64,000 nucleotides of DNA from JAEZDP01 sp964430855. Its GTDB lineage: Bacteria > Acidobacteriota > Vicinamibacteria > Vicinamibacterales > Vicinamibacteraceae. The position numbers were made by a program, and so were the translations under genes. Numbering within the stretch: position 1 is the first letter of the stretch; each line of letters starts with the position of its first letter. The notes under the pieces are model-generated. The model saw only the letters and a list, made by a program, of their open reading frames with translations. It was not told the origin of the DNA and made no database searches. This document shows, piece by piece, positions 17,228 through 26,025 of this stretch. The stretch covers positions 24,484-88,483 of the forward strand of contig CAYSHC010000004.1 of the NCBI GenBank assembly GCA_964430855.1, given 5' to 3'.

Positions 17228-19735
17228 TCAGTGCACCAGGCGGAACTCGGGCAGCATCGTCACGGTCCAGAGCAGATCTTCCACGGCCTCGACCCCAGGG
17301 GACGGGCCAAGCAGATCGAGGGCGAGCGCGCGTTCCTTCGCGGCCGGCGGGCGGCTGAGCGCCCTCGTGTAGATGCGCTCGACGATGGCGTCCGGCGTGG
17401 CGCCGGACTCGCCGCGCAACGCCTCGGCGCCGCGTCGCAGCAGCTGCGCCAGCGTCTCGCCATTGGCGAGCTCGAGTGCCTGGAGCGTCGTCGGCGTCTC
17501 GGTGCGGACCGTGACCACCTGCTCGCGATTCGGACGCCCCAGCGCGGTGGTGAGCGGCGAGGCGGTGGTCAGGGCCGCACGCGTCCTGCCGGTGAGGGCG
17601 GCTCTGGCGAAGGCGCGTTCGAATGCCGCGCCGCTCGCAGCGTTCGCGTGCCTGTCAGGCGACGGGCTGCGCGATGGCGCCGCCGGCTGCCAGGACGTGC
17701 CGCCGTCGCCGGCCGTCCATTCCCAGCGTGCTGCCTCGAGCGGCACCACGCGCAGCTCGCCGTCGAGACCCGGCTCGCGCAGGTACAGCAGCGCGAGCAT
17801 CCCGTGCCCGCTTTCCATCTCGGGCTTCGCGTCGCTGGCTGGAGCAGGCGCAACGCCGGACAGGGTGAGCGTCGAGGTGCCCGGTTCGAGGCGGGTGCCG
17901 AGATCCACGAGCCGCGGGCCGCCCGGGCGAATGGTCGTGACGCGCGTGTCGTTGACGTCGAGCGAGAGGGCCTGCGGCACCACGGCGAGCAGTGCCGCCG
18001 CCGTCACCGGCCGATCGAGCCTTACCGTCGTGCGCAGCACGAGCGTCGGGTCGGCAGGCCGCCGCCCGGCCGCAGGCTCGGCGCGGTCGGCACGCCAGAA
18101 CCAGGACGTCGGAACCTGCGGCACCTCGCGGCCCTCGGCGACATCGGGGCCGAAGTCACCCTCCGGCAGCGTCGCCCACGCGCCGGCGATGCTGCCGATC
18201 GCGTCGACGAACTGCTCCGCCGTCAGCCGCCGCACGGCCGGCCCCTCGAACCGCGGGTCGGCCGACGCCGTGGCAGCCGTGACAGGGGCGTCGAGGTCGA
18301 GGCTCACGGCCTCGCGCTGGTACGCCTGCGACGAGACGATGCGCAGCAGGGTGTGCTGGAGGTCGTACTCGTGCGCCACGAGATCCTCGGCGAGCCAGTC
18401 GAGCAGGTCGGGATGCCAGGCTGCCCGATCCATGTCGTCGAGCGGCTCGACGAGCCCCCGTCCGAACAACCGGGCCCACAGCCTGTTGACGATGGTGCGT
18501 GACAGGCGCCCGTTGCGCTCGGCCACCATCAGGGCGGCGAGTGCCTTCACGCGCTCCTCGCGGCTGGCGTCCGCGTCGATGGTGCCGAGCGACGGGTAGA
18601 GGAACTTCAGCGGCGCGGTGGTCCCGGTCGGCCTGTCGCATTCCACCATCTCGAGCGGCTCGTCGGCATAGACGCCCGCCAGGCCGTACGCGTCGGCGAG
18701 TTGCCAGTCGTTGATGAAGCTGTCGTGACACGACGCGCACTTGAGGTTCACGCCCATGAACACCTGCGACACGTTCTGGGCGGCCTGCAGCGGCGGCGTC
18801 TGGCTCGCGTTGACGACGCCGCGCCAGATGATGCCCTTCGTGAACCCCTCGCTGTCGGGACCCGGCGCGACGAGCGTCGCCACGAACTCGTCGAACGCCA
18901 GGTTGGTGGCGAGCGCCGTATAGAGCCAGGAGGTGATCTGCCGGCGTCCGCCGTCGATGTAGCCGGGGCCACGGTAGTCGTTGCGGAGCAGGTCGTTCCA
19001 GAAGGTCAGCCAGTGCGCCGCGTAGGCGTGGCGATCCGCGAGCAGGCGCGCCGCGAACCGCTCCACCTTGTCCGGGCGCGTGTCCGCGACGAACGCCTCC
19101 ACGTCGGCGGGCGCCGGCAGCAACCCTACGAGATCGAGGCTGAGCCGGCGGGCAAGCGCCCGGTCGCTCGCACGGGGCGCGTCGGCAGCCGCACTGCGCT
19201 CGTGCGCGGCGAGGAGCCTGTCGATCGGGTGAACGAGTTCCCCGTGTGGCGGCGGCAGGTCGGGACGCCGCGGCACCAGGTTCTGCGGCTCCCGCCGCGC
19301 GAACGTCACGGCGTCGTCCCAGGTGGCGCCCTGGTCGATCCAGGCGCGCAGGACCCCGATCTCGGCAGGCGTCAGCCTGGCGCCTTTCTCGGGCATCGGC
19401 CTGTCGGGGTCGAGTCCTGACACCAGCTGGATGAGCAGGCTGTCGGCGCTGTTGCCGACGACGATCGCCGGGCCGTCACGCCCGCCGGCCAGCAGCTTCT
19501 CGCGCGTTTCCAGGCTGAAGCGGCCCTTCGACTGGCCGCGCGCGTGGCAGCGTGCGCAACTGCGCAGCAGCAGCGGCGCGACCTCCTGCGCGAAGTCGAC
19601 GGTATGCGTGGCCGGCGGTGGCAGCACGCCGGCTGTCGCTGGCGCCTGCTGGCGTGCGTGCATCACGGACGCCAGCAGGGTCAGGCCCGCGGCCAGCAAT
19701 GCGGGAAAGGCTCGCTGCATCGGAACGGGGGCCAT
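17228..19735 (-). CDS. DUF1549/DUF1553 (PSD1-type) cytochrome c-domain protein
   Basis: 835 residues (or 830 from a second ATG at 19720). Order: signal peptide; a planctomycete-type cytochrome c domain with the heme motif CARCH near residue 60 and a PMPEKGARLTPAEIGVLRAWI axial-ligand helix; DUF1549 (SLDLVGLLPAPADVEAFVAD) with a second heme-like motif CASCH; then DUF1553 (NRLWARLFGRGLVEPLDDM and SQAYQRE). The substrate is unknown. It is expected to act in the periplasm with the DUF1501 partner 14 bp downstream. The second CASCH motif suggests a multi-heme protein, which spectroscopy would settle. Confidence 0.9.
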   Translation of the reverse strand: MAPVPMQRAFPALLAAGLTLLASVMHARQQAPATAGVLPPPATHTVDFAQEVAPLLLRSCARCHARGQSKGRFSLETREKLLAGGRDGPAIVVGNSADSLLIQLVSGLDPDRPMPEKGARLTPAEIGVLRAWIDQGATWDDAVTFARREPQNLVPRRPDLPPPHGELVHPIDRLLAAHERSAAADAPRASDRALARRLSLDLVGLLPAPADVEAFVADTRPDKVERFAARLLADRHAYAAHWLTFWNDLLRNDYRGPGYIDGGRRQITSWLYTALATNLAFDEFVATLVAPGPDSEGFTKGIIWRGVVNASQTPPLQAAQNVSQVFMGVNLKCASCHDSFINDWQLADAYGLAGVYADEPLEMVECDRPTGTTAPLKFLYPSLGTIDADASREERVKALAALMVAERNGRLSRTIVNRLWARLFGRGLVEPLDDMDRAAWHPDLLDWLAEDLVAHEYDLQHTLLRIVSSQAYQREAVSLDLDAPVTAATASADPRFEGPAVRRLTAEQFVDAIGSIAGAWATLPEGDFGPDVAEGREVPQVPTSWFWRADRAEPAAGRRPADPTLVLRTTVRLDRPVTAAALLAVVPQALSLDVNDTRVTTIRPGGPRLVDLGTRLEPGTSTLTLSGVAPAPASDAKPEMESGHGMLALLYLREPGLDGELRVVPLEAARWEWTAGDGGTSWQPAAPSRSPSPDRHANAASGAAFERAFARAALTGRTRAALTTASPLTTALGRPNREQVVTVRTETPTTLQALELANGETLAQLLRRGAEALRGESGATPDAIVERIYTRALSRPPAAKERALALDLLGPSPGVEAVEDLLWTVTMLPEFRLVH

Positions 19736-19812
19736 TATCGCACCGGCCGGCCGGTGAGCCAGCTCGTCGGCGCGGCTCCCTCCACTGACCGGCGTGCGGC
19801 GCGGGCGGCGGG

Positions 19813-20712
19813 TCAGCTCTCGAGGGCGTCGCGAAACTCGCCAAAGAACCGCCGCACCTTCTCGCGCGGGTCGCCGGGGCCGAGCGTCTCGATCGGGACG
19901 TACCCGCGGTAGCCGACGTCACGCAGGATGCGCACGATGCTGCGCAGGTCGACGGGTTCCTCCACGCCGTTGCGGTAGACCAGTTCCTTGACCTGCCACG
20001 TGTACGCGTGCGGGGCGAGCTTCGCGATCTCGCGATACGGGTCCCCCGTGGTGCGCAGGCTGCCGATGTCGACGTTGAGGCCGAACCACGGCGATGGGAT
20101 ACGCCTGCGAATCTCGAGGAAGTCGTCAGCTTCCTTGAGGGCGTCGTTGTGGTTCTGGAGGACGATGGCGACGCCGCGCGCGGCGCCGAGTTCGACCGAC
20201 GCCTCGAGGCCGGCAACGATCCACCCCATGACCTCGGCCTTCGTGTGCCCGGCCGGGAGGGCGCGGCCGTCGAAGACGCGCAGCACCGGCGCGCCGAGCT
20301 TGGCCGCGACCTCGACCCAGCGGCCGACCAGCGCGACGTCGGCCGCGCGCGCGGCCGCGTCGGCGACGGCGAAGTCGTTGCGCACGCCCGTCCCGCTGAT
20401 GGCGACGCCGCGCCGGAACGCCAGCGACTTGATCCGGTAGATCTCGGCATCGGGCGGCGGCGTCGGGTAACCGGAGAAGTAGTAGCCGGTGGGGTCGACG
20501 GCGTCGAAGCCGAGCTCCGCGCAGAAGGCGATGACCTCGTCGAGCGTCATCTCGCCGCGCGCAAGCGGCCCGTTGAACGAGTAGAGGTTGCAGCTGATCT
20601 TGATGCGCGCCGGCAGGCCGGGCACGGCGATGGCCGTGGGCGCCTGCGCGCGCGCGGCGGCGGCGAGCGGGAGGCTGGCGAGCATCGCCAGCGCCGTCCG
20701 GCGTGTGGGCAT
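19813..20712 (-). CDS. Exported sugar phosphate isomerase/epimerase-like TIM-barrel protein
   Basis: 299 residues: a Tat/Sec-like leader (MPTRRTALAMLASLPLAAAARA), then an AP-endonuclease-2/xylose-isomerase-like barrel (CNLYSFNGPL, FCAELGFDAVDPTGYY, VLQNHNDALKEADDF, GLNVDIGSL, YVPIETLGPGDP). The NHN and VDIG segments and the late E carry the expected divalent-metal ligands. Related exported proteins accompany carbohydrate-degradation genes and may isomerise or epimerise released sugars. It lies 77 bp upstream of the DUF1553 gene on the same strand, so co-transcription is possible. Confidence 0.83.
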   Translation of the reverse strand: MPTRRTALAMLASLPLAAAARAQAPTAIAVPGLPARIKISCNLYSFNGPLARGEMTLDEVIAFCAELGFDAVDPTGYYFSGYPTPPPDAEIYRIKSLAFRRGVAISGTGVRNDFAVADAAARAADVALVGRWVEVAAKLGAPVLRVFDGRALPAGHTKAEVMGWIVAGLEASVELGAARGVAIVLQNHNDALKEADDFLEIRRRIPSPWFGLNVDIGSLRTTGDPYREIAKLAPHAYTWQVKELVYRNGVEEPVDLRSIVRILRDVGYRGYVPIETLGPGDPREKVRRFFGEFRDALES

Positions 20713-20743
20713 GCGGCAGTATAGGCGGTCGCTGGCCCTGCGG

Positions 20744-21427
20744 TCAGCCGCGCGCGGAGCCGAGGCTGTCCCACCAGCGCGAGAGGTTGTTGCCCGCCCG
20801 GCGCGGATGACGCTCGTAGTGCGACGTGTCGTTGAAGAGCATCAGGCGCACCCGTACCGGATCGCGGAAGTCGAGGACGTTGAGGCAGGCAGGCGCCTGG
20901 TCCAGCCTGTCGCGATAGCCGCGGGCGTCGAACCCGAGCAGGCTGCTGATCACGAGACGGAGCGTCGCCTTGTGCGATACCACCAGCACGCGTTCGCCCT
21001 CGTGCCGCATGACGATCTCGCGCAGGACGGGCAGCGCCCGGGCGAGGACGGCCACCCCCGACTCGCCGCCCTCGGGCGCGAAGGTGAACGGGTCTTCCTC
21101 CCAGGCCGCGTACTCCTCGGCATACTGCGCCTCGACCTCGCGGCGCGTGAGGCCTTCCCACCGGCCGTGGCTGATCTCGCGGAGGCCGTCGCGGGTCTGC
21201 GTCTCGAGGTTGCACGCCGCCCCGATGATCGCCGCCGTCTCCAGCGTCCGCGAGAGCGGGCTGCTGTAGAGCGCCGTGATGCCTTCGTGCTGGAGGCGCT
21301 CGCCGAGCCGCGCCGCCTGCCAGCGGCCCTCGTCCGAGAGATCGACGCCGACGGCTCCCGAGAACCGGTCCTCGGCGGTGAGCTGTGTGGCCCCGTGACG
21401 TACGAGGTAGAGGCGCGTGGTGTCCAT
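20744..21427 (-). CDS. Histidine phosphatase (phosphoglycerate-mutase-like) family protein
   Basis: 227 residues from the ATG at 21427 (an upstream start at 21478 adds an unlikely leader). The catalytic signature LVRHGAT places the phospho-accepting histidine at residue 11. SSPLSRTLETA, REISHGRWEGLTRREVE and the second histidine in VVSHKATLRLVI complete the site. The length and the C-terminal arrangement resemble alpha-ribazole phosphatase/CobC or broad-specificity GpmB types. No cobalamin genes are nearby, so the substrate remains open. Confidence 0.88.
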   Translation of the reverse strand: MDTTRLYLVRHGATQLTAEDRFSGAVGVDLSDEGRWQAARLGERLQHEGITALYSSPLSRTLETAAIIGAACNLETQTRDGLREISHGRWEGLTRREVEAQYAEEYAAWEEDPFTFAPEGGESGVAVLARALPVLREIVMRHEGERVLVVSHKATLRLVISSLLGFDARGYRDRLDQAPACLNVLDFRDPVRVRLMLFNDTSHYERHPRRAGNNLSRWWDSLGSARG

Positions 21428-21498
21428 GGTGGCCTCATCCTGCCACGGCCCTTTCGTCGCGCGCCAGCGGGCTGGCACGCGTCAGCGTCGGCCGGACG

Positions 21499-22140
21499 TC
21501 ACGCCGGCCGACGGCCGGCAAGCAGCGCGAGCTCGCGCCACTTCCAGTGGCAGTCCACGTCCACCGAGCCCGCCTGGCGGAGCCACGCGAGCTGCGGCTC
21601 TACCGCGCACAGCTTGTTGGAAGGATCGTCCTCGTCAGGCGCGACGCCGATCATCGCCAGGAACTCGCGGTGCAGCGCGGCGGTGGCCGATGCCACGTGC
21701 TCCAGGTTGCAGAAGACGCCGCCGGGCGAGAGCACGTCGAACACCTCGCCGTAGAGCGCCTCCTTGCGCGCGTCGGCCAGGTGGTGGATCGCGAAGCTCG
21801 AGACGACCGCATCGAAACGGCCGATGGACGGCAGCGGTTGCGCCAGGTCGTGTTCGAGGACGCTGACCGATGTGCCGGCGAAGCGCTGGCGGAGGCGCCC
21901 GAGCATCTCGGGCGAGAAGTCGACGGCGACGCCCTCGGCATGAGGTGCCGCGTCGAGCACGCGGGCCAGCAGCCGTCCGTCACCGCTGCCCAGGTCGAGG
22001 ACGCGCCCGAGGCCTTCGGGCAGGCACTCGAGCAGCGCGCGTTCCCCTTCGTCACGTCGGGGAAGACCGTCGGCGCGCGCGAGGTAGGCGCGCGCATGAG
22101 CGTCGTCGCGCCAGAGGTTGACGTCGGCCATGGCGCTCAT
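21499..22140 (-). CDS. Class I SAM-dependent methyltransferase
   Basis: 213 residues, cytoplasmic. The SAM-binding loop VLDLGSGDGRLLARVL lies at about residue 47, the acidic strand VAVDFSPEML follows, and the motif-II/III region reads FDAVVSSFAIHHL, with LSPGGVFCNLEHV as motif IV. The acceptor cannot be deduced. It sits 27 bp after the secreted metalloprotease stop on the same strand. Confidence 0.85.
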   Translation of the reverse strand: MSAMADVNLWRDDAHARAYLARADGLPRRDEGERALLECLPEGLGRVLDLGSGDGRLLARVLDAAPHAEGVAVDFSPEMLGRLRQRFAGTSVSVLEHDLAQPLPSIGRFDAVVSSFAIHHLADARKEALYGEVFDVLSPGGVFCNLEHVASATAALHREFLAMIGVAPDEDDPSNKLCAVEPQLAWLRQAGSVDVDCHWKWRELALLAGRRPA

Positions 22141-22167
22141 CGTACCGCCGGGCCACCCGCTCTCGCG

Positions 22168-23574
22168 CTATTGGGTGACGGCGGTGGCGGTCAGCTCGGT
22201 CGGCGCTGCCGGCGGCGAGGCTGGGGGCGTACGGAAGGCGGACACCACGGCCGCCGTGTTGTTCATCGATCGGGCGTTGTCGGCCGCGACCGACGGGTTC
22301 GACTCGTAGGCGACACCCATCGGCGCGCCGTTGTAGAACACGTTCGGGTTCGAGAAGTAGTTGACCCGCGGCACGTTCGAGCACGGATAGCCCATCACGG
22401 TCCGGAACTTCTGGCCGTTGGTCGGCGCGATGTTGTCGCAGGTGCGGTAGCCGTAGCTGTACGGATAGGCGCTCTGGCTGCCGTTCGGACGGTCGTGCGC
22501 ATTGCCCTGGTTGTGCCCGATCTCGTGGGCGAGGGTCTGCTGCGAGAAGCACGACTGCGTCACGACGCTGAAGGCCGACGACGCGAACGACGTGCTGACG
22601 GTGGTCATCACGTACGCGAGGCCGCAGTAGTTCGACTCGTCGCTGACGAGCGACACCAGGTCGGCGCCGAGCTGGTTGCGGAGCGCGTGCACCGAGTCCA
22701 TGTAGCCGTCGCCGTACAGCCGAAGCCGCTGCAGCGTGGTGCCCATGTCGCCCGTCTCCGTGTAGTCGACGAGGCTCATGCCGACGAGGTTCAGCCTGAT
22801 GTTGATGCCCGAGTTGGCGTAGGCGGCGTTTGCGGCGGCGACCGCGTTGACGATCTTCGCTTCGAGCGTCGCCACGCCGCCCGCCTGGTTCACCGATCGC
22901 TGCGTGTAGACGACGAGCAGGTCGTGCTGGAAGGGGTCGCCGGCCATCGCGGCCTCATGCGCAAGGACGTCACCGACGCCCCCGGCGTCGGGCTCGGCGC
23001 CGTCACGCTGATCAGGCAGCGTGTCGCCGGCCGGCAGTGGCTCTCCCTCCTGTGGCAGCGCGTCCTCGTCCACCTGGAACAGCACGAGGCTGCCGTTCTC
23101 GAAGCCTTCCACCTCGTAGGTCTCGGCGCCGTGGTGGAAGAACCCCGTTACCGCGCCGCGATGGCGGGTCAGCACGAGAAGGCTCTCCGGCGCGCCCTCG
23201 AACGTGCCCGTCCAGGTCTGCTCGTCGCGGCGTCCCCGCGTGTCCTGCTGGCGCTCGGCCACGAGCACGCGGCCGTCGGGCAGCGTCACGCTGAGCCGCT
23301 CGGCCCGGAAGGCCGACGGGTTGAGCCGGCCGCGCCGTTCCCGGCCCGGGACGGCGTGGGCGCGGCGGGGCGGGACGTCCTGCGGCAGATCGGCGCCGGC
23401 GGCGGCACCGCCGGCCATGCGGCCCCCCGCCGCGCGTGCGCCCGCCGCGACCTCGGCGCCAAACAGCGGCTCGGGTGCCGGCTGCGCCAGCACCGGGGTG
23501 GCGGTGAGCGTCCCCATGAGGAAGGCGCCAAGCAGGCGGCGGAGGCGCGATGGCAGGGACGGTGAGCGCGACAT
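22168..23574 (-). CDS. Secreted reprolysin-like zinc metalloprotease
   Basis: 468 residues from the ATG at 23574 (signal peptide to VLAQ, residue 31); a longer reading to 23724 adds a low-complexity leader. A propeptide-like region (RLSVTLPDGRVLVAERQ, GFFHHGAETYEVEGFENG) precedes the metzincin domain. The latter has HEIGHNQGNAHD (HExxHxxGxxH zinc site, around residue 350) and the Met-turn FRTVMGYPC. It probably degrades extracellular protein. The last residues APTELTATAVTQ look like the first strand of a fibronectin type III domain that stops abruptly, suggesting loss of a C-terminal domain. Confidence 0.88.
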   Translation of the reverse strand: MSRSPSLPSRLRRLLGAFLMGTLTATPVLAQPAPEPLFGAEVAAGARAAGGRMAGGAAAGADLPQDVPPRRAHAVPGRERRGRLNPSAFRAERLSVTLPDGRVLVAERQQDTRGRRDEQTWTGTFEGAPESLLVLTRHRGAVTGFFHHGAETYEVEGFENGSLVLFQVDEDALPQEGEPLPAGDTLPDQRDGAEPDAGGVGDVLAHEAAMAGDPFQHDLLVVYTQRSVNQAGGVATLEAKIVNAVAAANAAYANSGINIRLNLVGMSLVDYTETGDMGTTLQRLRLYGDGYMDSVHALRNQLGADLVSLVSDESNYCGLAYVMTTVSTSFASSAFSVVTQSCFSQQTLAHEIGHNQGNAHDRPNGSQSAYPYSYGYRTCDNIAPTNGQKFRTVMGYPCSNVPRVNYFSNPNVFYNGAPMGVAYESNPSVAADNARSMNNTAAVVSAFRTPPASPPAAPTELTATAVTQ

Positions 23575-24062
23575 GGGTCCGCCCGGACGGTTGCGACGCA
23601 TGTGCCAGGTCGGCGTGCGCCCCGACCGCGCACGGCTCGGGGCGCCGGAGAGGACACCGAGCGGGACGTCGGGTCGCCGTGCCGCCTCATGAACCTGCAG
23701 GATCCAGAGGAAAACCCGGTGCAAACGGCGCGACGGCCCGCTCCCTTCGCACGTCCCTCCGCAGCCGATGCCAGCTCGACTGTCGCCGACGCGGTTCCCC
23801 GGGGCATGAACGTGGCGATTACGTTTTTGTCGTTCGTCTTACGGTTTCGGCTGCGCACGCCGCCACCCGATGTATGCCGTCGGCGCGTACAGGTGGGGCA
23901 TGGGCCTTCAACCTCGACGGCTCCCCGTCCTCAGGCGGCCTGTCGCCACTGTCACCAGTCAACTAGAGACGGTTCAACAAATTACGGCCAACTACGCGCG
24001 GTCGACAGCGGGCAGGATCCGCGCCGCTGGCCGGGGCCTGATTGTTGCTTCAGTCCGGCCAG
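23575..24062. other. Divergent intergenic region
   Basis: About 490 bp between the divergent metalloprotease and Omp85 genes. It contains a lower-G+C patch (about 23815-23855) and another near 23970-23995 that could hold promoters, but no clear -35/-10 pair, RNA or conserved ORF can be supported. Confidence 0.5.
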
Positions 24063-26024
24063 GTGAGTCAGAACCGTTCTGTCGTCAATGCGCCGCGTGC
24101 GCGGTGGGCCACTGTCGTCGCGACGTGCACGCGCGCCCTGATGGTCGTGGTGGCGGCCGGCATCGTGGATGCACGCGTCGAAGCGCAGTCGCCGGAGGAA
24201 AAGACCAGGCCCGTGACGGTCGGCTCCGTGGAGCTTCGTGGCGTGTCGGCCCTGGACCCGTCCGACGTGTTCGGCGTGATGGAGACGAAACGGCCGTCCA
24301 TCATCCCGTTCACGGCCGACCCGGTCTACGACGTCACGACGCTTCGCGAGGACATCGCGCGCATCGAGGCCCTCTACTCGAGTCGCGGGTACCCGGACGC
24401 CAGGGTGACGCGCGCGTCCGCCGAGGTCGATCAGGATGCGCGAAAGGCCGCCATCGTCATCACCATCGACGAAGGCGAGCCGCAACGCGCCGGCCAGGTG
24501 TCGTTTGCCGGCTTCGGCGACGTCCCGCCCGACGACCTGGACCACGTCGTGCGCAACGTCGGCTACACGCCTGGGGCCCCCTTGCAGGTGGCCTGGGCCG
24601 AGCGCATCCGCGACGACAGCCGCTACCTCCTGCGCAACCTCGGGCACGCGCGCGCCACCGTCGAGATCACCGAGCACGACGCCGGTGATCGCGTGGTCGA
24701 CCTGACGTTCACGGCCGTGCCCGGCCCCGTGCTGCGCATTGGCGAGATCGAGGTGGCCGGCCTCGCGGCGGTCGACGAGGCAGTGGTCCGCCGGCAGCTG
24801 GCGTTTGCTGCCGGCGACATCTACAGGCAATCCCTCATCGACGACAGCGAACGTGCGCTGCGCGCGCTCGATCTGTTCGACTTCGTGTACGTCGAGCCGC
24901 GCCGGGACGAGATCGTGGACGACACCGTGCCGGTTCGCGTGACCGTTGCGGAGGCACGGCATCGGCGCGTCGACATGAGCGTCGGGTATGGCACCGAGGA
25001 GCAGGCGCGGGCGCAGGCCTCGTGGCGCAACGTCAACCTCGGCGGCGGCGGGCGCACGCTCGGTATCGAAGGAAGGGCGTCGTCGCTCGAGTGGGGCACG
25101 CGTGTAAGCGCCCTCGAGCCGTACGTCTTCTCGAGGCACCTCTCGCTCGGCGTCACGGGGCACTGGTGGTACGAGAACGAGCCCATCTACCAGATGCGGA
25201 CCTACGGCGGCAACGCCACGCTGACGTGGCAGGACGACACGCGCGACGCCAGTCGTGGCCGCGGAGCGCTGTCGTCGGTCGCGCTGACGTTCCTGAACGA
25301 CTTCACGCGGTACTCGGTGTCGGACTTCGCCCTGGAGGACCCGTCATACCGCGCGCAGCTCATCACGCTGGGCCTCGACCCGGAGACCGGCGAAGGCGAG
25401 GGGACGCTCGTCGGCCTGCGGCTCCAGCTGCAGCGCAGCTCCGTGCTCAACCCGCTCGACGCCAGGCAGGGGCAGGCGTTCACCTTTGCCGTCGAGCGCG
25501 CCGGCGGCGGGCTGCCAGGCGACTTCACCTACACGGAGTTTGCCGGCGACGTGCGCGCGTACCGCACCATCTCCCGCGGGGTCGTGCTGGCGGCGCGTGC
25601 ACGCGGCGCCGTGATTGATCCCGGGGGGAACGGCAACGTGCCATTCTTCAAGCGGTACTTCCTGGGCGGCTCGACGAGCCTCCGTGGCTGGGGCCGCTAC
25701 GACGTCGGCCCGCTCACCGACTCCGGCCTGCCTGTCGGTGGCCTCGCGCTGTTCGAGTCGTCGGTCGAGGCGCGCGTTCCCGTGACCGAGAGCCTGTGGC
25801 TCGTCGGCTTCGTTGACGCCGGCGACGTGTGGCGGACTCGCAGCGACGTCGACTTCGGCACGCTGCGCGTGAACGCGGGCCCGGGGATCCGCTATGCCAC
25901 GCCGATCGGGCCCGTGCGTCTCGACTTCGGGTACCAGCTGACGCCCATCGACGGCCTCGTCGTGCGTGGCAAGCCCGAGGCGCGGCACTGGCGCATCCAC
26001 CTCTCGATAGGGCAGGCGTTCTGA
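24063..26024 (+). CDS. Omp85-superfamily outer-membrane protein (BamA/TamA-like)
   Basis: About 653 residues from a GTG at 24063 (a TTG at 24042 is possible; both precede a leader ending at VEAQ). Three POTRA-like modules follow (starting VTVGSVELRGVSALDPSDVF, RAGQVSFAGFGDVPPDDLD and LRIGEIEVAGLAAVDEAVV). Then comes the C-terminal barrel with FKRYFLGGSTSLRGWGRYDV, the conserved RGW/RGF loop of Omp85 proteins, and a terminal phenylalanine. Omp85 proteins insert beta-barrels into the outer membrane. Two bases separate its stop from the tamB-like gene, so they form an operon and probably a TamA-TamB type complex. Confidence 0.92.
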   Translation: MSQNRSVVNAPRARWATVVATCTRALMVVVAAGIVDARVEAQSPEEKTRPVTVGSVELRGVSALDPSDVFGVMETKRPSIIPFTADPVYDVTTLREDIARIEALYSSRGYPDARVTRASAEVDQDARKAAIVITIDEGEPQRAGQVSFAGFGDVPPDDLDHVVRNVGYTPGAPLQVAWAERIRDDSRYLLRNLGHARATVEITEHDAGDRVVDLTFTAVPGPVLRIGEIEVAGLAAVDEAVVRRQLAFAAGDIYRQSLIDDSERALRALDLFDFVYVEPRRDEIVDDTVPVRVTVAEARHRRVDMSVGYGTEEQARAQASWRNVNLGGGGRTLGIEGRASSLEWGTRVSALEPYVFSRHLSLGVTGHWWYENEPIYQMRTYGGNATLTWQDDTRDASRGRGALSSVALTFLNDFTRYSVSDFALEDPSYRAQLITLGLDPETGEGEGTLVGLRLQLQRSSVLNPLDARQGQAFTFAVERAGGGLPGDFTYTEFAGDVRAYRTISRGVVLAARARGAVIDPGGNGNVPFFKRYFLGGSTSLRGWGRYDVGPLTDSGLPVGGLALFESSVEARVPVTESLWLVGFVDAGDVWRTRSDVDFGTLRVNAGPGIRYATPIGPVRLDFGYQLTPIDGLVVRGKPEARHWRIHLSIGQAF

Positions 26025-26025
26025 C

